This document shows, in pieces, positions 54,333-62,730 of a stretch of 64,000 nucleotides of DNA. The notes beneath the pieces are model-generated. The model saw only the letters and a list, made by a program, of their open reading frames with translations. It was not told the DNA's origin and made no database searches. The stretch comes from Planctomycetota bacterium (GTDB lineage: Bacteria > Planctomycetota > UBA1135 > UBA2386). The stretch spans positions 3,499,501 to 3,563,500 of the forward strand of contig JADJWQ010000006.1 in NCBI GenBank assembly GCA_016716265.1, written 5' to 3'. A program made the position numbers and the translations under genes. The stretch's first letter is position 1. Each line of letters starts with the position of its first letter.

Positions 54333-55511
54333 TCAGCGCAGGTCGATCGTCCAGCGCAGGCCGTTGGTCGCGAGCACGCCGAGGGTGTTCGCGCCGGGCG
54401 CGATGACGGCCGACTGCAGGAACAGGTCGCCGCCGGCGAGCGCCGGCAGCGGCGGGATCGACAGCGACGTCAGTGCGGTCGGGCCGCTCGGCGCGAAGGC
54501 GATCGCGCCGATGGACTGCAGGTAGAGCGAGCAGCCGACCATGCCGATCGGCGACAGGTCGATGCCCGGGTCGAACTGGACGACACCGAGGAACAGGAAG
54601 CCCGCGGGGCTGCCGGCCGGGATCTCGTAGACCTCGGCGCTCGCCGTCGTGCCGATCACCGGGCGGTCGACGCCGCGCAGCCCGACCGCCGGATTGCCGC
54701 AGCCGGTGCCGTACGGCAGGGCCCGCGCGAGGTCCTCGCCGATCTCGATGTTGTCGAGGCCGTAGGTGGCGCCCTCGAAATGGAGCCACACCGCATCCCA
54801 CAGGGTCGGGTTCGATGCGTCGCTGGCGGTCGGGTTCAATGCGAGGGGGACCGCCGACAGTCCGGGCACCGGCGTGAACGCCGTCCAACCCCTCGTGATG
54901 TTCAGCACCTCGACCTGGCCGAGCCCGGTGCCGCCGTTGGCGGCGAGGTCCATCACGACCCGCACCCGCACCCAGTTGCCACCGCTGATGCCGCCGGTCG
55001 TCGACAGCGGGACGACGGTCGACATGCCGGCCGCGTTGATCAGCTGGAGCTGCACGTTCGCCTGCGTACCGATGTTGAAGCGCACACCGCGCTCGCCGGC
55101 CTGCGCGCCGCGGATCGTGCCGTCCAGGTTGGTGTCGTGCGCGAGCCCGAACGAGCCGCCCCAGTAGCCGACCTGCACGTCGGCCTGGAAGTACGCGCGC
55201 GGCTCGGTGCCGGCGAACGCCGGGTACGACCAGTTGGCGTCGTTGATGCGCGAGGCGTCGCAGCCGTAGCCGGGGCCGACCTCCTGGAAGCGCAGGCTCT
55301 GGGTGCCGTCGTGCGACAGCGTGGCGGTCACGCCGCAGCGGTTCGCGGCACGGAAGGTCTGCTCGGTCCAGTTGTCCTGGCCGTCGAGCAGCGTGTACGG
55401 ATGGGTGTCGGAGCCCATCAGGTTGTTGAAGTCGTAGCGGTGCTGGCCGAGCGCGGCGGACGCCGGCGCGAGCAACGCGAGGCCGAGCAGGGCGAGAGAG
55501 CGGGTGGTCAT
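54333..55511 (-). CDS. exported protein with concanavalin-like domain and shared C-terminal module
   Basis: 392 residues. Signal peptide MTTRSLALLGLALLAPASAALGQ. The first domain has YDFNNLMGSDTHPYTLLDGQ, GTQSLRFQEV and AVWLHFEGATYGLDNIEIGE, resembling lectin/LamG-like jelly rolls. After CGNPAVGLRG come GMVGCSLYLQSIG, SLSIPPLPALAGGDLFLQSA and ANTLGVLATNGLRWTIDL, the shared C-terminal module. No catalytic motif. AGGA 8 nt before ATG. It converges on the RND gene 29 bp away. Confidence 0.8.
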   Translation of the reverse strand: MTTRSLALLGLALLAPASAALGQHRYDFNNLMGSDTHPYTLLDGQDNWTEQTFRAANRCGVTATLSHDGTQSLRFQEVGPGYGCDASRINDANWSYPAFAGTEPRAYFQADVQVGYWGGSFGLAHDTNLDGTIRGAQAGERGVRFNIGTQANVQLQLINAAGMSTVVPLSTTGGISGGNWVRVRVVMDLAANGGTGLGQVEVLNITRGWTAFTPVPGLSAVPLALNPTASDASNPTLWDAVWLHFEGATYGLDNIEIGEDLARALPYGTGCGNPAVGLRGVDRPVIGTTASAEVYEIPAGSPAGFLFLGVVQFDPGIDLSPIGMVGCSLYLQSIGAIAFAPSGPTALTSLSIPPLPALAGGDLFLQSAVIAPGANTLGVLATNGLRWTIDLR

Positions 55512-55692
55512 CGGCAGGTTCCTGGAGCGATCCCCGGGACCGGCGCGGACGGCGCGCGGGCGGCGGGGAGAAGCGAGCTCGCCCCGAGCGTTCGCCGGCA
55601 CCCCCGATCCGTCAACCCTGTTCGCGGCGCTGGACCGGTGCCGGGAGGTTCTGCAACCTGCCCGACCCCGCCGCGGTAGATGCGGAGGATCG

Positions 55693-56217
55693 ATGCCGCC
55701 CCAGCCCGATGCGACGCCCCGCGCGACCGATGCCGACGACGCCACTGCGAGCTTGCGCGCGGCGCTGCCGGCGAGCGAGCCCGCGCTGCGGAGCTTCCTG
55801 CGCCGCGCCGGCGTCGCGGCCGGCGCGCTCGACGACGTCGTGCAGGAGGCCTTCGCACGGGCGTGGCGCTCGCGGGCCGGGCTCGACCGGGGCCGCGCGC
55901 TGGAGCCGTGGCTGTTCGCGATCGGGCTGCGCGCATGGCTCGACCTGCGCGCGCGGGCGCGCCGGCTGCCGGCGTCCGGCCCGGCCGCCGAGCCCGCCGC
56001 GGAGCCGACCGACTTCGCGCGCGTCGACGCCCGGCTCGACGTCGAGCAGCTCCTCGCCCGCCTGCCGCGCACCGAGCGCTTGCTGCTCGCGCGGTTCCAC
56101 CGCGACGGCGCTTCGCTCGAGACCCTCGCCGCGGAGCTCGGAATGCCGCTGAACACCGTGAAGTCGCACCTGCACCGCGCGCGGCGACGCCTCGCCGCCT
56201 GGAGGCCGGCCCGATGA
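55693..56217 (+). CDS. ECF-subfamily RNA polymerase sigma factor
   Basis: 174 residues. Region 2: LDDVVQEAFARAWRSRAGLD and ALEPWLFAIGLRAWLDLRAR. Region 4: LARLPRTERLLLARFHRDGA and LAAELGMPLNTVKSHLHRAR (helix-turn-helix). GGAGG lies 5 nt before ATG, fixing the start. It directs RNA polymerase to a regulon probably including its own operon. The ATG of the next gene overlaps its TGA, as usual for a sigma/anti-sigma pair. Confidence 0.9.
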   Translation: MPPQPDATPRATDADDATASLRAALPASEPALRSFLRRAGVAAGALDDVVQEAFARAWRSRAGLDRGRALEPWLFAIGLRAWLDLRARARRLPASGPAAEPAAEPTDFARVDARLDVEQLLARLPRTERLLLARFHRDGASLETLAAELGMPLNTVKSHLHRARRRLAAWRPAR

Positions 56218-56771
56218 ACACCCGCTCGACCGATCCCGCGCCGCGCCGCGACGACGCATGGTGGCGGCTCGTCCACGAGCACGTCGACGCGCGGCGCGAT
56301 CCGCTGGCCGATCCGCGCATCGCGGCGGAGCTGAGCGCCGATCCGGAGCGCGCCGCGGAGCTCGCGGCGCTGCTCGATCGCCTCGACGCGGTCGCGTGCT
56401 CCTCGGCCCGCCCGCGCCGGACGGCCCCCCAGCTGCGGCGCGCGGCGGTCGCCGCCGTGGCGCTGCTCGCCGCCGCCCTCGTGCTCACGCTGGTCCCGTT
56501 CGCGGGCCCGAGCTCCCGCGGCGGTGCTGCGCCGCCGCCGGGCGCGGACCCGGCCGGCGACCGCGCCGCACCACCCGGCGTCGTGCTGCGCTGGCAGGTA
56601 CGCGTGACGCGCGACGCGGCCGGCGTCCGCACCGTCCGCGAGCTCCGCGGCGCGCGGCACGGCGACGTCGCGACGGTGCAGAGCCACACCGAGGCGCGCT
56701 CGCTCACCCGCACGGCCGACTCCGCCGGCGCCATCCTCGCCTGGAGCCTGTGCGCCAGCGCGGGTCCCTGA
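56214..56771 (+). CDS. putative membrane anti-sigma factor
   Basis: 185 residues. N-terminal cytoplasmic helices (WWRLVHEHVDARRDPLADPR; ERAAELAALLDRLDAVAC) followed by one membrane helix AAVAAVALLAAALVLTLVPF and an extracytoplasmic tail. No zinc HX3CX2C motif, so it is not a ZAS-type. The assignment rests on its ATGA coupling to the sigma gene and its topology. It would hold the sigma factor at the membrane until a signal arrives. Confidence 0.65.
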   Translation: MNTRSTDPAPRRDDAWWRLVHEHVDARRDPLADPRIAAELSADPERAAELAALLDRLDAVACSSARPRRTAPQLRRAAVAAVALLAAALVLTLVPFAGPSSRGGAAPPPGADPAGDRAAPPGVVLRWQVRVTRDAAGVRTVRELRGARHGDVATVQSHTEARSLTRTADSAGAILAWSLCASAGP

Positions 56772-56813
56772 CCTCCGTCCGCCCCGACCTCCGCATCCGA
56801 CGACCCCGCGACC

Positions 56814-57857
56814 ATGACCACGATCCCGATCGCCGTGCTCGGCCTGACCGCCCTGCTCGCCACTCCGCTGCTCGCCGTCGCGCAGGACGATCCTCCCGCG
56901 CCGCGGCGCGAAGCCGTCCTGCTCGAGGACGTGACCTGCGAGGCGCGGCTGTACGACGTCCGCGACCTCGCCCAGCGCGACGCGCACGATTCCACCGGAC
57001 CGCGACTGCGCCTGACCGTTCCTGGCGCGGACGATGACGAGCCGCCGGTCGCGAATCGCGAAGCCGCACGCGAGGTGGTCGTCACGCAGCTCGCGAACGT
57101 GATCCGGGCGTTCATCGAACCGCCGCTCGAGCCCGGTGAAGCGGTACAGCCGGTCGGCTCGACGCACGTCGTCGTCAATGGACGCTCGGAGCAGCACGCC
57201 TGGGTCGAGGCGTTCCTCGCGCGACACCGCGCACGCGGCTCGAAGACGGTCGTGCTCGAGGCCGAGCTCTACCTGGTGCCGGCGGAGATCTGGGGGACGC
57301 TCGGCCTCGGCGACGGTCCGCGCGTGCTCGATCACGGCGACGAGAGTGGCCTGCTGGCGCGGCTGCAGAACGCCGAGCTCGACCGCATGTCGGCGCCACG
57401 GGTCGCGATCCGCTCGTTCGACCACATGCAGATGTCGTCGTTGACGCACACGAGCTACATCCGCGAGTTCCGCGTCGAGCGCGTCGAGATCGACGGCCGG
57501 CAGCAGGCGATCGCCGACCCGGTGATCGACGTCGTGCGCGACGGGATCGTCCTCGACGGCACGGCGGGCGAGCTCGACGCGGGCGTGATCGCGGTCGACC
57601 TCGGCGTCGACATGACGAAGCTGCAGCGCCCGATCCCCACTGTCGAGTGCAGGCTCGACGGCCTGCCGGACGTGGCGCCGGTGAAGATCCAGCTGCCGCG
57701 CGTCGACCGCGTCGAGGCGCGCGTCACGGCCCGGCTCACCGACGGCGGGCGCGTCGTGCTCGGGGCGCCGGCGCTCGACGGTCGCCACCCGGTGCTGCTG
57801 GTCCGCGCGTCGATCGTCGCGGACGACCCCGCGAAGCCCGGGGCGGTGCGGCGCTGA
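56814..57857 (+). CDS. exported secretin-domain-like protein
   Basis: 347 residues. Signal peptide MTTIPIAVLGLTALLATPLLAVAQ. Residues 130-320 resemble the secretin beta domain: VVLEAELYLVPAE, LLARLQNAELDRMSAPRVAI, HTSYIREFRVE, and VVRDGIVLDGTAG with VIAVDLGVDMTKLQRPIPT. In secretins the order ...SAP...V.... .Y......, G..L.V.P.V... matches. There is no N-terminal N0-N1 region and it is short. Third gene of the sigma/anti-sigma cluster, 42 bp downstream. Role in export is inferred. Confidence 0.58.
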   Translation: MTTIPIAVLGLTALLATPLLAVAQDDPPAPRREAVLLEDVTCEARLYDVRDLAQRDAHDSTGPRLRLTVPGADDDEPPVANREAAREVVVTQLANVIRAFIEPPLEPGEAVQPVGSTHVVVNGRSEQHAWVEAFLARHRARGSKTVVLEAELYLVPAEIWGTLGLGDGPRVLDHGDESGLLARLQNAELDRMSAPRVAIRSFDHMQMSSLTHTSYIREFRVERVEIDGRQQAIADPVIDVVRDGIVLDGTAGELDAGVIAVDLGVDMTKLQRPIPTVECRLDGLPDVAPVKIQLPRVDRVEARVTARLTDGGRVVLGAPALDGRHPVLLVRASIVADDPAKPGAVRR

Positions 57858-57886
57858 CGCCCGCGTGATGATCACCCTCACGATGA

Positions 57887-58624
57887 TCACCAGCGCGGGC
57901 GCCGCAGCCATTGCAACGCGGCGACCGCCCGCACGCCGAGCGCCGCGAGCCACGGGCTGCTGCATTGCGACGGCCGCGTGCGCAGGCAACGCAGGACACG
58001 GCGTGCAGCCGCCTCGCGCGTCAACATCAGCGGCCGCACCGCGCCGTGCGCGAGCTTGGTGTCGACGTAGCCGAACCGCACATTGGTGACCGCGATCCCG
58101 TGCGGTCTCAGCAGCACCGCCGCGGCGCGCAGTAGGCTCGACACCGCCGCCTTCGACGCGGCATAGCCCGGCGCGCGAGGCACGGCCAGCAGGTCGGCGA
58201 GGCTCGACAGGCCGACGAAGTGGCCGCCGCCTCCGCTCGCGCGCCAGTCGGGGCTCAGCCAATGTCGCGTCGCGACGTCGAGCGCCGTCGCCATGCTGCC
58301 CAGGTTCACGCGCAGCACCCGCGGCTGCGCGGCGAGGTCGGGCGCCGCTGGATCGATGCCGCCGCCGATCGCGGCGCAATGGACGACCGTGCCGACGTCG
58401 TGCGCGGCGAGCGCCTCGGCGAGCACGGTGGCGAACGCCGGCTCGGCGACGTCCTGCACGATCTGCGCGAGGCGCCCGTCGTCCGGCTCCGCGCGGCGAC
58501 GCGAGATGCCGACGACGCGCCGGCCCGACGCGAGGAGCTGCCGGGCGACCTCCCGACCGATGCCGTCGGAGTGCCCGACGACGAGCACGGCGCGCGCGCC
58601 CTCCACGTCGGCGGCGCCGCTCAT
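57887..58624 (-). CDS. short-chain dehydrogenase/reductase
   Basis: 245 residues. Cofactor motif VLVVGHSDGIGREVARQL (GX3GIG), NAG-equivalent HCAAIGGG, catalytic Ser in GLSSLADLL and YAASK. A basic Trp-rich tail (QWLRRPRW) is additional. NAD(P)-dependent oxidoreductase; substrate not readable. Its ATG overlaps the TGA of the esterase gene, so the two are cotranscribed. Confidence 0.88.
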   Translation of the reverse strand: MSGAADVEGARAVLVVGHSDGIGREVARQLLASGRRVVGISRRRAEPDDGRLAQIVQDVAEPAFATVLAEALAAHDVGTVVHCAAIGGGIDPAAPDLAAQPRVLRVNLGSMATALDVATRHWLSPDWRASGGGGHFVGLSSLADLLAVPRAPGYAASKAAVSSLLRAAAVLLRPHGIAVTNVRFGYVDTKLAHGAVRPLMLTREAAARRVLRCLRTRPSQCSSPWLAALGVRAVAALQWLRRPRW

Positions 58625-61215
58625 AGGCCGACGGCCGCGCGCGCCAGCGCGACGATCCGGTCGACGTCGAGCGGTGCCGCGTCCGCGCTGCCGCGCGCAC
58701 CGACCAGCTTCGCGTAGGCGGACCGGCCGCCGACGCCGCCGAGCGCGACGCGCGTGCCGCCATCGGCGTCGCCCGCGACCCGCACCGCCACCTGCAGATC
58801 GCCGTGCAGCAGCACGCGTGACGTGCGCGGCGCGGCGCGTCCGGCGGCGAACTCCGCGCCGAGCTCGGGCACGATCACGGCCGCGACGGAGGCACCGTCG
58901 AGCGCGCCGACCTCCAGGGCCGTCGCGCCCGCCGAGCCGAGCCCGATCAGCACGACCGGCCGCCGCCCGGGCGCGAGCGCCGGCACCGCGGCGACGAGGC
59001 GCCGCAGGTCACGGCACGCGAGCACGCCCTCGTCGACGCCGCGGAAGCGCCCGTGCGCGTCGCGGAACCCCGCGCCGGCGTCGAGCTCACCGAGGTAGCG
59101 CACGTCCGCGAGCAGCACGTCGAGTCCCGCGCCGTGCAGTGCGGCGATCAGCACCGCGCGGTGCAGGAGCGTCGCGGTGGCGCCCGCTTCGGCGACGACG
59201 AGCGCGACGCCGGCGGCGTCCTCGGCGCGCGGACCGCCGGCCGGGCGCAGCATCGGCAGCTCGATGTCGGCGTCGGCGCGGACCCGCCACGCGGCCGCGA
59301 TCGTCTCGACGCGCGGCGCGCAGGGCGTGACCTCGACCGGACCCGGGTGGGCTCCGAGCAATGCGCGCAGCCGCTCGCGCAGCGGTCCGACCGGCTCCGT
59401 GCCATCCGGCGCGGGTGCCGACAGGCGGGTGCGGAACTCGGCGACGATCGCGTCGGCGTCGCGCGCGACCTCGAGATCGGCGATCGCCGCGAGCTCAGCG
59501 GGGCTCGGGAAGCCCGGCGGCTCGGCGACCGGAGCGAACCCGAGCGCATTGCCGAGGAACGCCGCGACCTCGGCCCGCATCGTCGCGTCGAACCGGTGCC
59601 CGCCCGGATGGCGCAGCAGCGCAGTCGCATCGCCGGCACCGAGCAGCTCGTAGATCGCGCGGACCTCGGGATAGCCACGCTCGTGGAAGTGCGCCGTCCA
59701 GTCGCCGTCGACCGTCTCGAACAGCTGCGGGTGAGGCGCGAACGCCGCCGCCATCTCCGGCATGTCCACGGCGCCAGCGAGATGCGGCACGTGGTTGCAG
59801 CGGCAATGGACGCCATCGGCCGGCGTGATCTCCGAGAAGTGTGCCGCCATCACGACCGGCGCCGCCGCCGCGAGCCCGGAGTCGAGCGCCGCCAAGTAGT
59901 AGGTCTGCTGTCCGCCGCCGGACGCACCGGTGCAGCCGATCCGGGCGGGGTCGACGTCGGGCCGCGCACGCAGGTACTGGAGCGCGCGCAGGTTGTTCCA
60001 GGTCATGATCGACACCGACGACAGCCCGCTGGCGAGGTCCTCGATATGGATCGAATCGGGCGCGAGCGCGACGACGCCGGACGCCGCGAAGGTCGCCGAC
60101 CGCGCGACGACGGCCTCGGCGCGCGCACCCTCCGGCCAATGCCCGTGCGGGCACAGCACCGCGGGTGCCGGGGTATTGCGCGGTGGCGCCGGCTCGTAGA
60201 GCCAGCCGGTCGCCCAGAAGCGATCGAAGGTCCGCCACGCGACGCGCGTGACCGTGTAGCCGTCGCGCGCGAGCGTGCGGCCGCGCACGAAGTCGAGCGG
60301 CAGCGCGGGCTCGAACCGTGCGAAGTCGGTCGCGCCGCCCGCGCCGCCCGACAGCGGCGACGCTCGACCCACGAGCTGCTCGCCGCCGTACGGCGGCGGC
60401 CACAACCCCAGGGCGTCCTGCACCTCCGCGCGCACCGCCGCCGCGCGCCGCTCCCAGTCCGCCCGCGACGCCGCGGCCGGCGGCCGCTCGACCCGCAGGC
60501 GGTCGTTCCACGCCCGCATCCGCGCCTCGGCCTCGCCCGGCGCGAGCACGCGCGCGCCGCGAAACACCGCGAGCGTCGCGACGAGCTCGGCCGGGATCCC
60601 GGACCGGAGCGCGGCGCGGCGGATCTCGCCGTCGAAATGCTGATCGACGGCCGCGTCGAGATTGTCGCCGAGGCGCAACCCTGGCGCGGGCTTCGCCGCC
60701 GGCTCTCCGGTGCAGGGCCCGACGGCCTGCAGCTCACCGTCGACGAACAGCGCCATGGTGGCGTCGCCGGCGTCGCGCACGGCCCGCACCAGGTGCCAGC
60801 GGCCGTCGTCGATCGGCGCGCGCGACGTCACGCGTTCGCGCTGCCAGCTCCACGCCTCGAACGAGATGTGCCCGGCCTCGCGGCCGATCACGAAGCTGTG
60901 GTGCACGGCGCTGCCGGCGCGGCACATCCACGGCGTCGCGAACCCATGCCCCGAGGTGCGCAGCTCGAGCTCGAGCGTGAACGACTCGCCGATCGGCGCG
61001 GCGAGCCGTGGATCGGGCGCGAACGTCACGCGGGCCGTCGCCGCCGCGAGGTCGAGCGCGCCGTGCGCCACGCGCGCGTCGCGCACGACACCCGGCAGCG
61101 CGCCGCCGTCCGCGAAGCGCAGGGCGGTACCGTCGAGCGTCCAGACCGGCTCCTGCGCGACGACGGCGCGGGCGAGCAGCAGCGGGAGCAGCGAGGCGAG
61201 TCGGCTTCGGAGCAT
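58621..61215 (-). CDS. exported LamG-containing acetyl-xylan-esterase/dienelactone-hydrolase-like protein
   Basis: 864 residues. Leader MLRSRLASLLPLLLARAVVAQ. Residues 20-200 are a LamG jelly roll (GHISFEAWSWQRERVTS, WHLVRAVRDAGDATMALFVD). The alpha/beta hydrolase follows: PAVLCPHGHWPEGAR (oxyanion), IGCTGASGGGQQTYYLAALD (nucleophile Ser in GASGG) and HPGGHRFDATM (His). The last 280 residues hold a second, shorter hydrolase-like unit (VVLIGLGSAGATALEVG). Probably deacetylates or cleaves esters on polysaccharides. TAGAGT box 22 bp upstream. Confidence 0.82.
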   Translation of the reverse strand: MLRSRLASLLPLLLARAVVAQEPVWTLDGTALRFADGGALPGVVRDARVAHGALDLAAATARVTFAPDPRLAAPIGESFTLELELRTSGHGFATPWMCRAGSAVHHSFVIGREAGHISFEAWSWQRERVTSRAPIDDGRWHLVRAVRDAGDATMALFVDGELQAVGPCTGEPAAKPAPGLRLGDNLDAAVDQHFDGEIRRAALRSGIPAELVATLAVFRGARVLAPGEAEARMRAWNDRLRVERPPAAASRADWERRAAAVRAEVQDALGLWPPPYGGEQLVGRASPLSGGAGGATDFARFEPALPLDFVRGRTLARDGYTVTRVAWRTFDRFWATGWLYEPAPPRNTPAPAVLCPHGHWPEGARAEAVVARSATFAASGVVALAPDSIHIEDLASGLSSVSIMTWNNLRALQYLRARPDVDPARIGCTGASGGGQQTYYLAALDSGLAAAAPVVMAAHFSEITPADGVHCRCNHVPHLAGAVDMPEMAAAFAPHPQLFETVDGDWTAHFHERGYPEVRAIYELLGAGDATALLRHPGGHRFDATMRAEVAAFLGNALGFAPVAEPPGFPSPAELAAIADLEVARDADAIVAEFRTRLSAPAPDGTEPVGPLRERLRALLGAHPGPVEVTPCAPRVETIAAAWRVRADADIELPMLRPAGGPRAEDAAGVALVVAEAGATATLLHRAVLIAALHGAGLDVLLADVRYLGELDAGAGFRDAHGRFRGVDEGVLACRDLRRLVAAVPALAPGRRPVVLIGLGSAGATALEVGALDGASVAAVIVPELGAEFAAGRAAPRTSRVLLHGDLQVAVRVAGDADGGTRVALGGVGGRSAYAKLVGARGSADAAPLDVDRIVALARAAVGL

Positions 61216-61237
61216 CGGCGCGGGTCCTCCGGAACGC

Positions 61238-61243
61238 ACTCTA
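61238..61243 (-). promoter_or_regulatory. -10-like box TAGAGT
   Basis: Minus-strand context CCGGTAGAGTGCG, 22 bp before the esterase ATG; weaker match than the TATCCT boxes. Confidence 0.3.
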
Positions 61244-61275
61244 CCGGGGCGGCGCGGGCCCCGGCGCCGGAACGC

Positions 61276-62727
61276 TCACGGCCCGCCGAGCGGCGCGCAG
61301 AACGCCACGACGTAGCGCCGCAGCGGCTGCCGCGCACCGCGCTCGCGGACGTCGACGAGGTACGCGGCGCCGTCCGCGACGCGCAGCCCGCGCGGACGGA
61401 ACACGAGGCAGGGTCCGGTCCCGAAGCCGGCGTCGGCGATCGCGAGGTGTTCGAGCTCCAACGCCTCGGCGGCGGCCAGCCAATGCTCGTCGAGTGCGCG
61501 CACCGTGACCTCGAGTTCCTCGATCGCCGGCCACGAGCCGCGCAGCAGCGCGACGCTGAACGCGCGCCCGGGCCCGAACAGGTCCGCCGGCGTCCAGCCG
61601 GCGGGCGGGTAGGCGACCGCATCGACGCCGCGCGGCGCGCGGCCCGACGCGTCGAGGGCCCACATCGCGACGTAGCCGCCGTCGGCGCCGAACGCGGTCC
61701 TGCCCAGCGTGGGCGCCAGGCACCAGCGACGGTGGCCGAGGCGTGCGATGTTCGAGGGGTCGGAGTCGTCGAGGAAGCCGTCGACAGCAGCCGCCATGCT
61801 CGGCTGACCCTGGTGCAGATTGCTCGATCCCGCCCCGAGCCGGCCGCGGCGGTAGAGCTCGTCGTCCATGCCGGGCGGCTTCGGCGGGTCGTGGCTGATG
61901 CCGCCGTTGGCCCGGCAAACCTGCGCCGCGGCGTCGCAGAGCCCGTTCCAATCCGGCTCGAGCGAGAGGTCGGCCCAAGGCAGGCCGCACAGCGCACGGT
62001 AGACCTGCAGCCGGCGCAATGCCGCACAGCGCTGCTCCCAATGGAGGTCACCGGCGGGGCCCTCTGGCGACCGTGCGGCGAGGACCTGCGACAGGCGCTC
62101 GCGCAGCGCTTCCTTCCGCTCCGGGAACGGGGCGAGGTCGTCGAGGCGCGCCAGCTCGCCGTGGTCCCACACCTGCTTCGACAGCGTCCGCCGCCCCTGC
62201 ACGATCTTCAGCGAGCCGTGCAGCGCGCCGTCCGCGTACGCGCCGCTCCGCGTGGTGGCGCCGTCCTCGGAGACCTCTTCGAAACGACCGTCCCGCGCGC
62301 CGGCCCGCCAATTGGTGAGCTCGCGGCGCTCCCCGTTCGGCCAGAACGTCTCGCGGCGACCGTCGAGCTGACCGTCCCGCCACGTCTCGAACAGCTCGCG
62401 CACACCGTCGGCCGCGAACCGCTGCAGCGTGCCGTGCAGCTCGCCACGGCGGTAATGCGCGAACACGCGCCGCACGCCGCCGGGATCGAGCTCCTCGTAG
62501 TCACCGTCGAGCCGGTCGTCGACGTAGCTGGCGCGGACCGCCGGGTCGCCGTCGGCGTGGAAGCGCTCGTAGCCGCCCTGCTTGCGCCCCTCGGCATCGA
62601 CGCCGTAGCGCTCCCGGAGGCCGCCGTCCGGGTAGGTCGTCTCGACCGGCTCGATCTGCGCGACCGCACCCGCCCCCGGCGCGACGACGGCGAGCAGCAG
62701 GATCGCACAGCAAGTCGAGCGGTGCAC
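61276..62727 (-). CDS. exported MORN/YwqK-repeat and CAP-domain fusion protein
   Basis: 483 residues from GTG; leader MHRSTCCAILLLAVVAPGAG. Residues 30-180 have MORN-like/YwqK repeats: YPDGGLRERYGVDAEGRK, GTLQRFAADGVRELFETWRD, GRRETFWPNGERRELTNWR. A CAP/SCP-like domain fills the C-terminal half: YRALCGLPWADLSLEPD, NGISHDPP-type GGISHDPPKPPGMDDE and ARLGHRRWCLAPTLGRTAFG. CAP proteins can bind sterols or act as peptidases; catalytic His/Glu set is only partly seen. 3 bp after the M16 gene stop. Confidence 0.72.
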   Translation of the reverse strand: MHRSTCCAILLLAVVAPGAGAVAQIEPVETTYPDGGLRERYGVDAEGRKQGGYERFHADGDPAVRASYVDDRLDGDYEELDPGGVRRVFAHYRRGELHGTLQRFAADGVRELFETWRDGQLDGRRETFWPNGERRELTNWRAGARDGRFEEVSEDGATTRSGAYADGALHGSLKIVQGRRTLSKQVWDHGELARLDDLAPFPERKEALRERLSQVLAARSPEGPAGDLHWEQRCAALRRLQVYRALCGLPWADLSLEPDWNGLCDAAAQVCRANGGISHDPPKPPGMDDELYRRGRLGAGSSNLHQGQPSMAAAVDGFLDDSDPSNIARLGHRRWCLAPTLGRTAFGADGGYVAMWALDASGRAPRGVDAVAYPPAGWTPADLFGPGRAFSVALLRGSWPAIEELEVTVRALDEHWLAAAEALELEHLAIADAGFGTGPCLVFRPRGLRVADGAAYLVDVRERGARQPLRRYVVAFCAPLGGP

Positions 62728-62730
62728 GGC

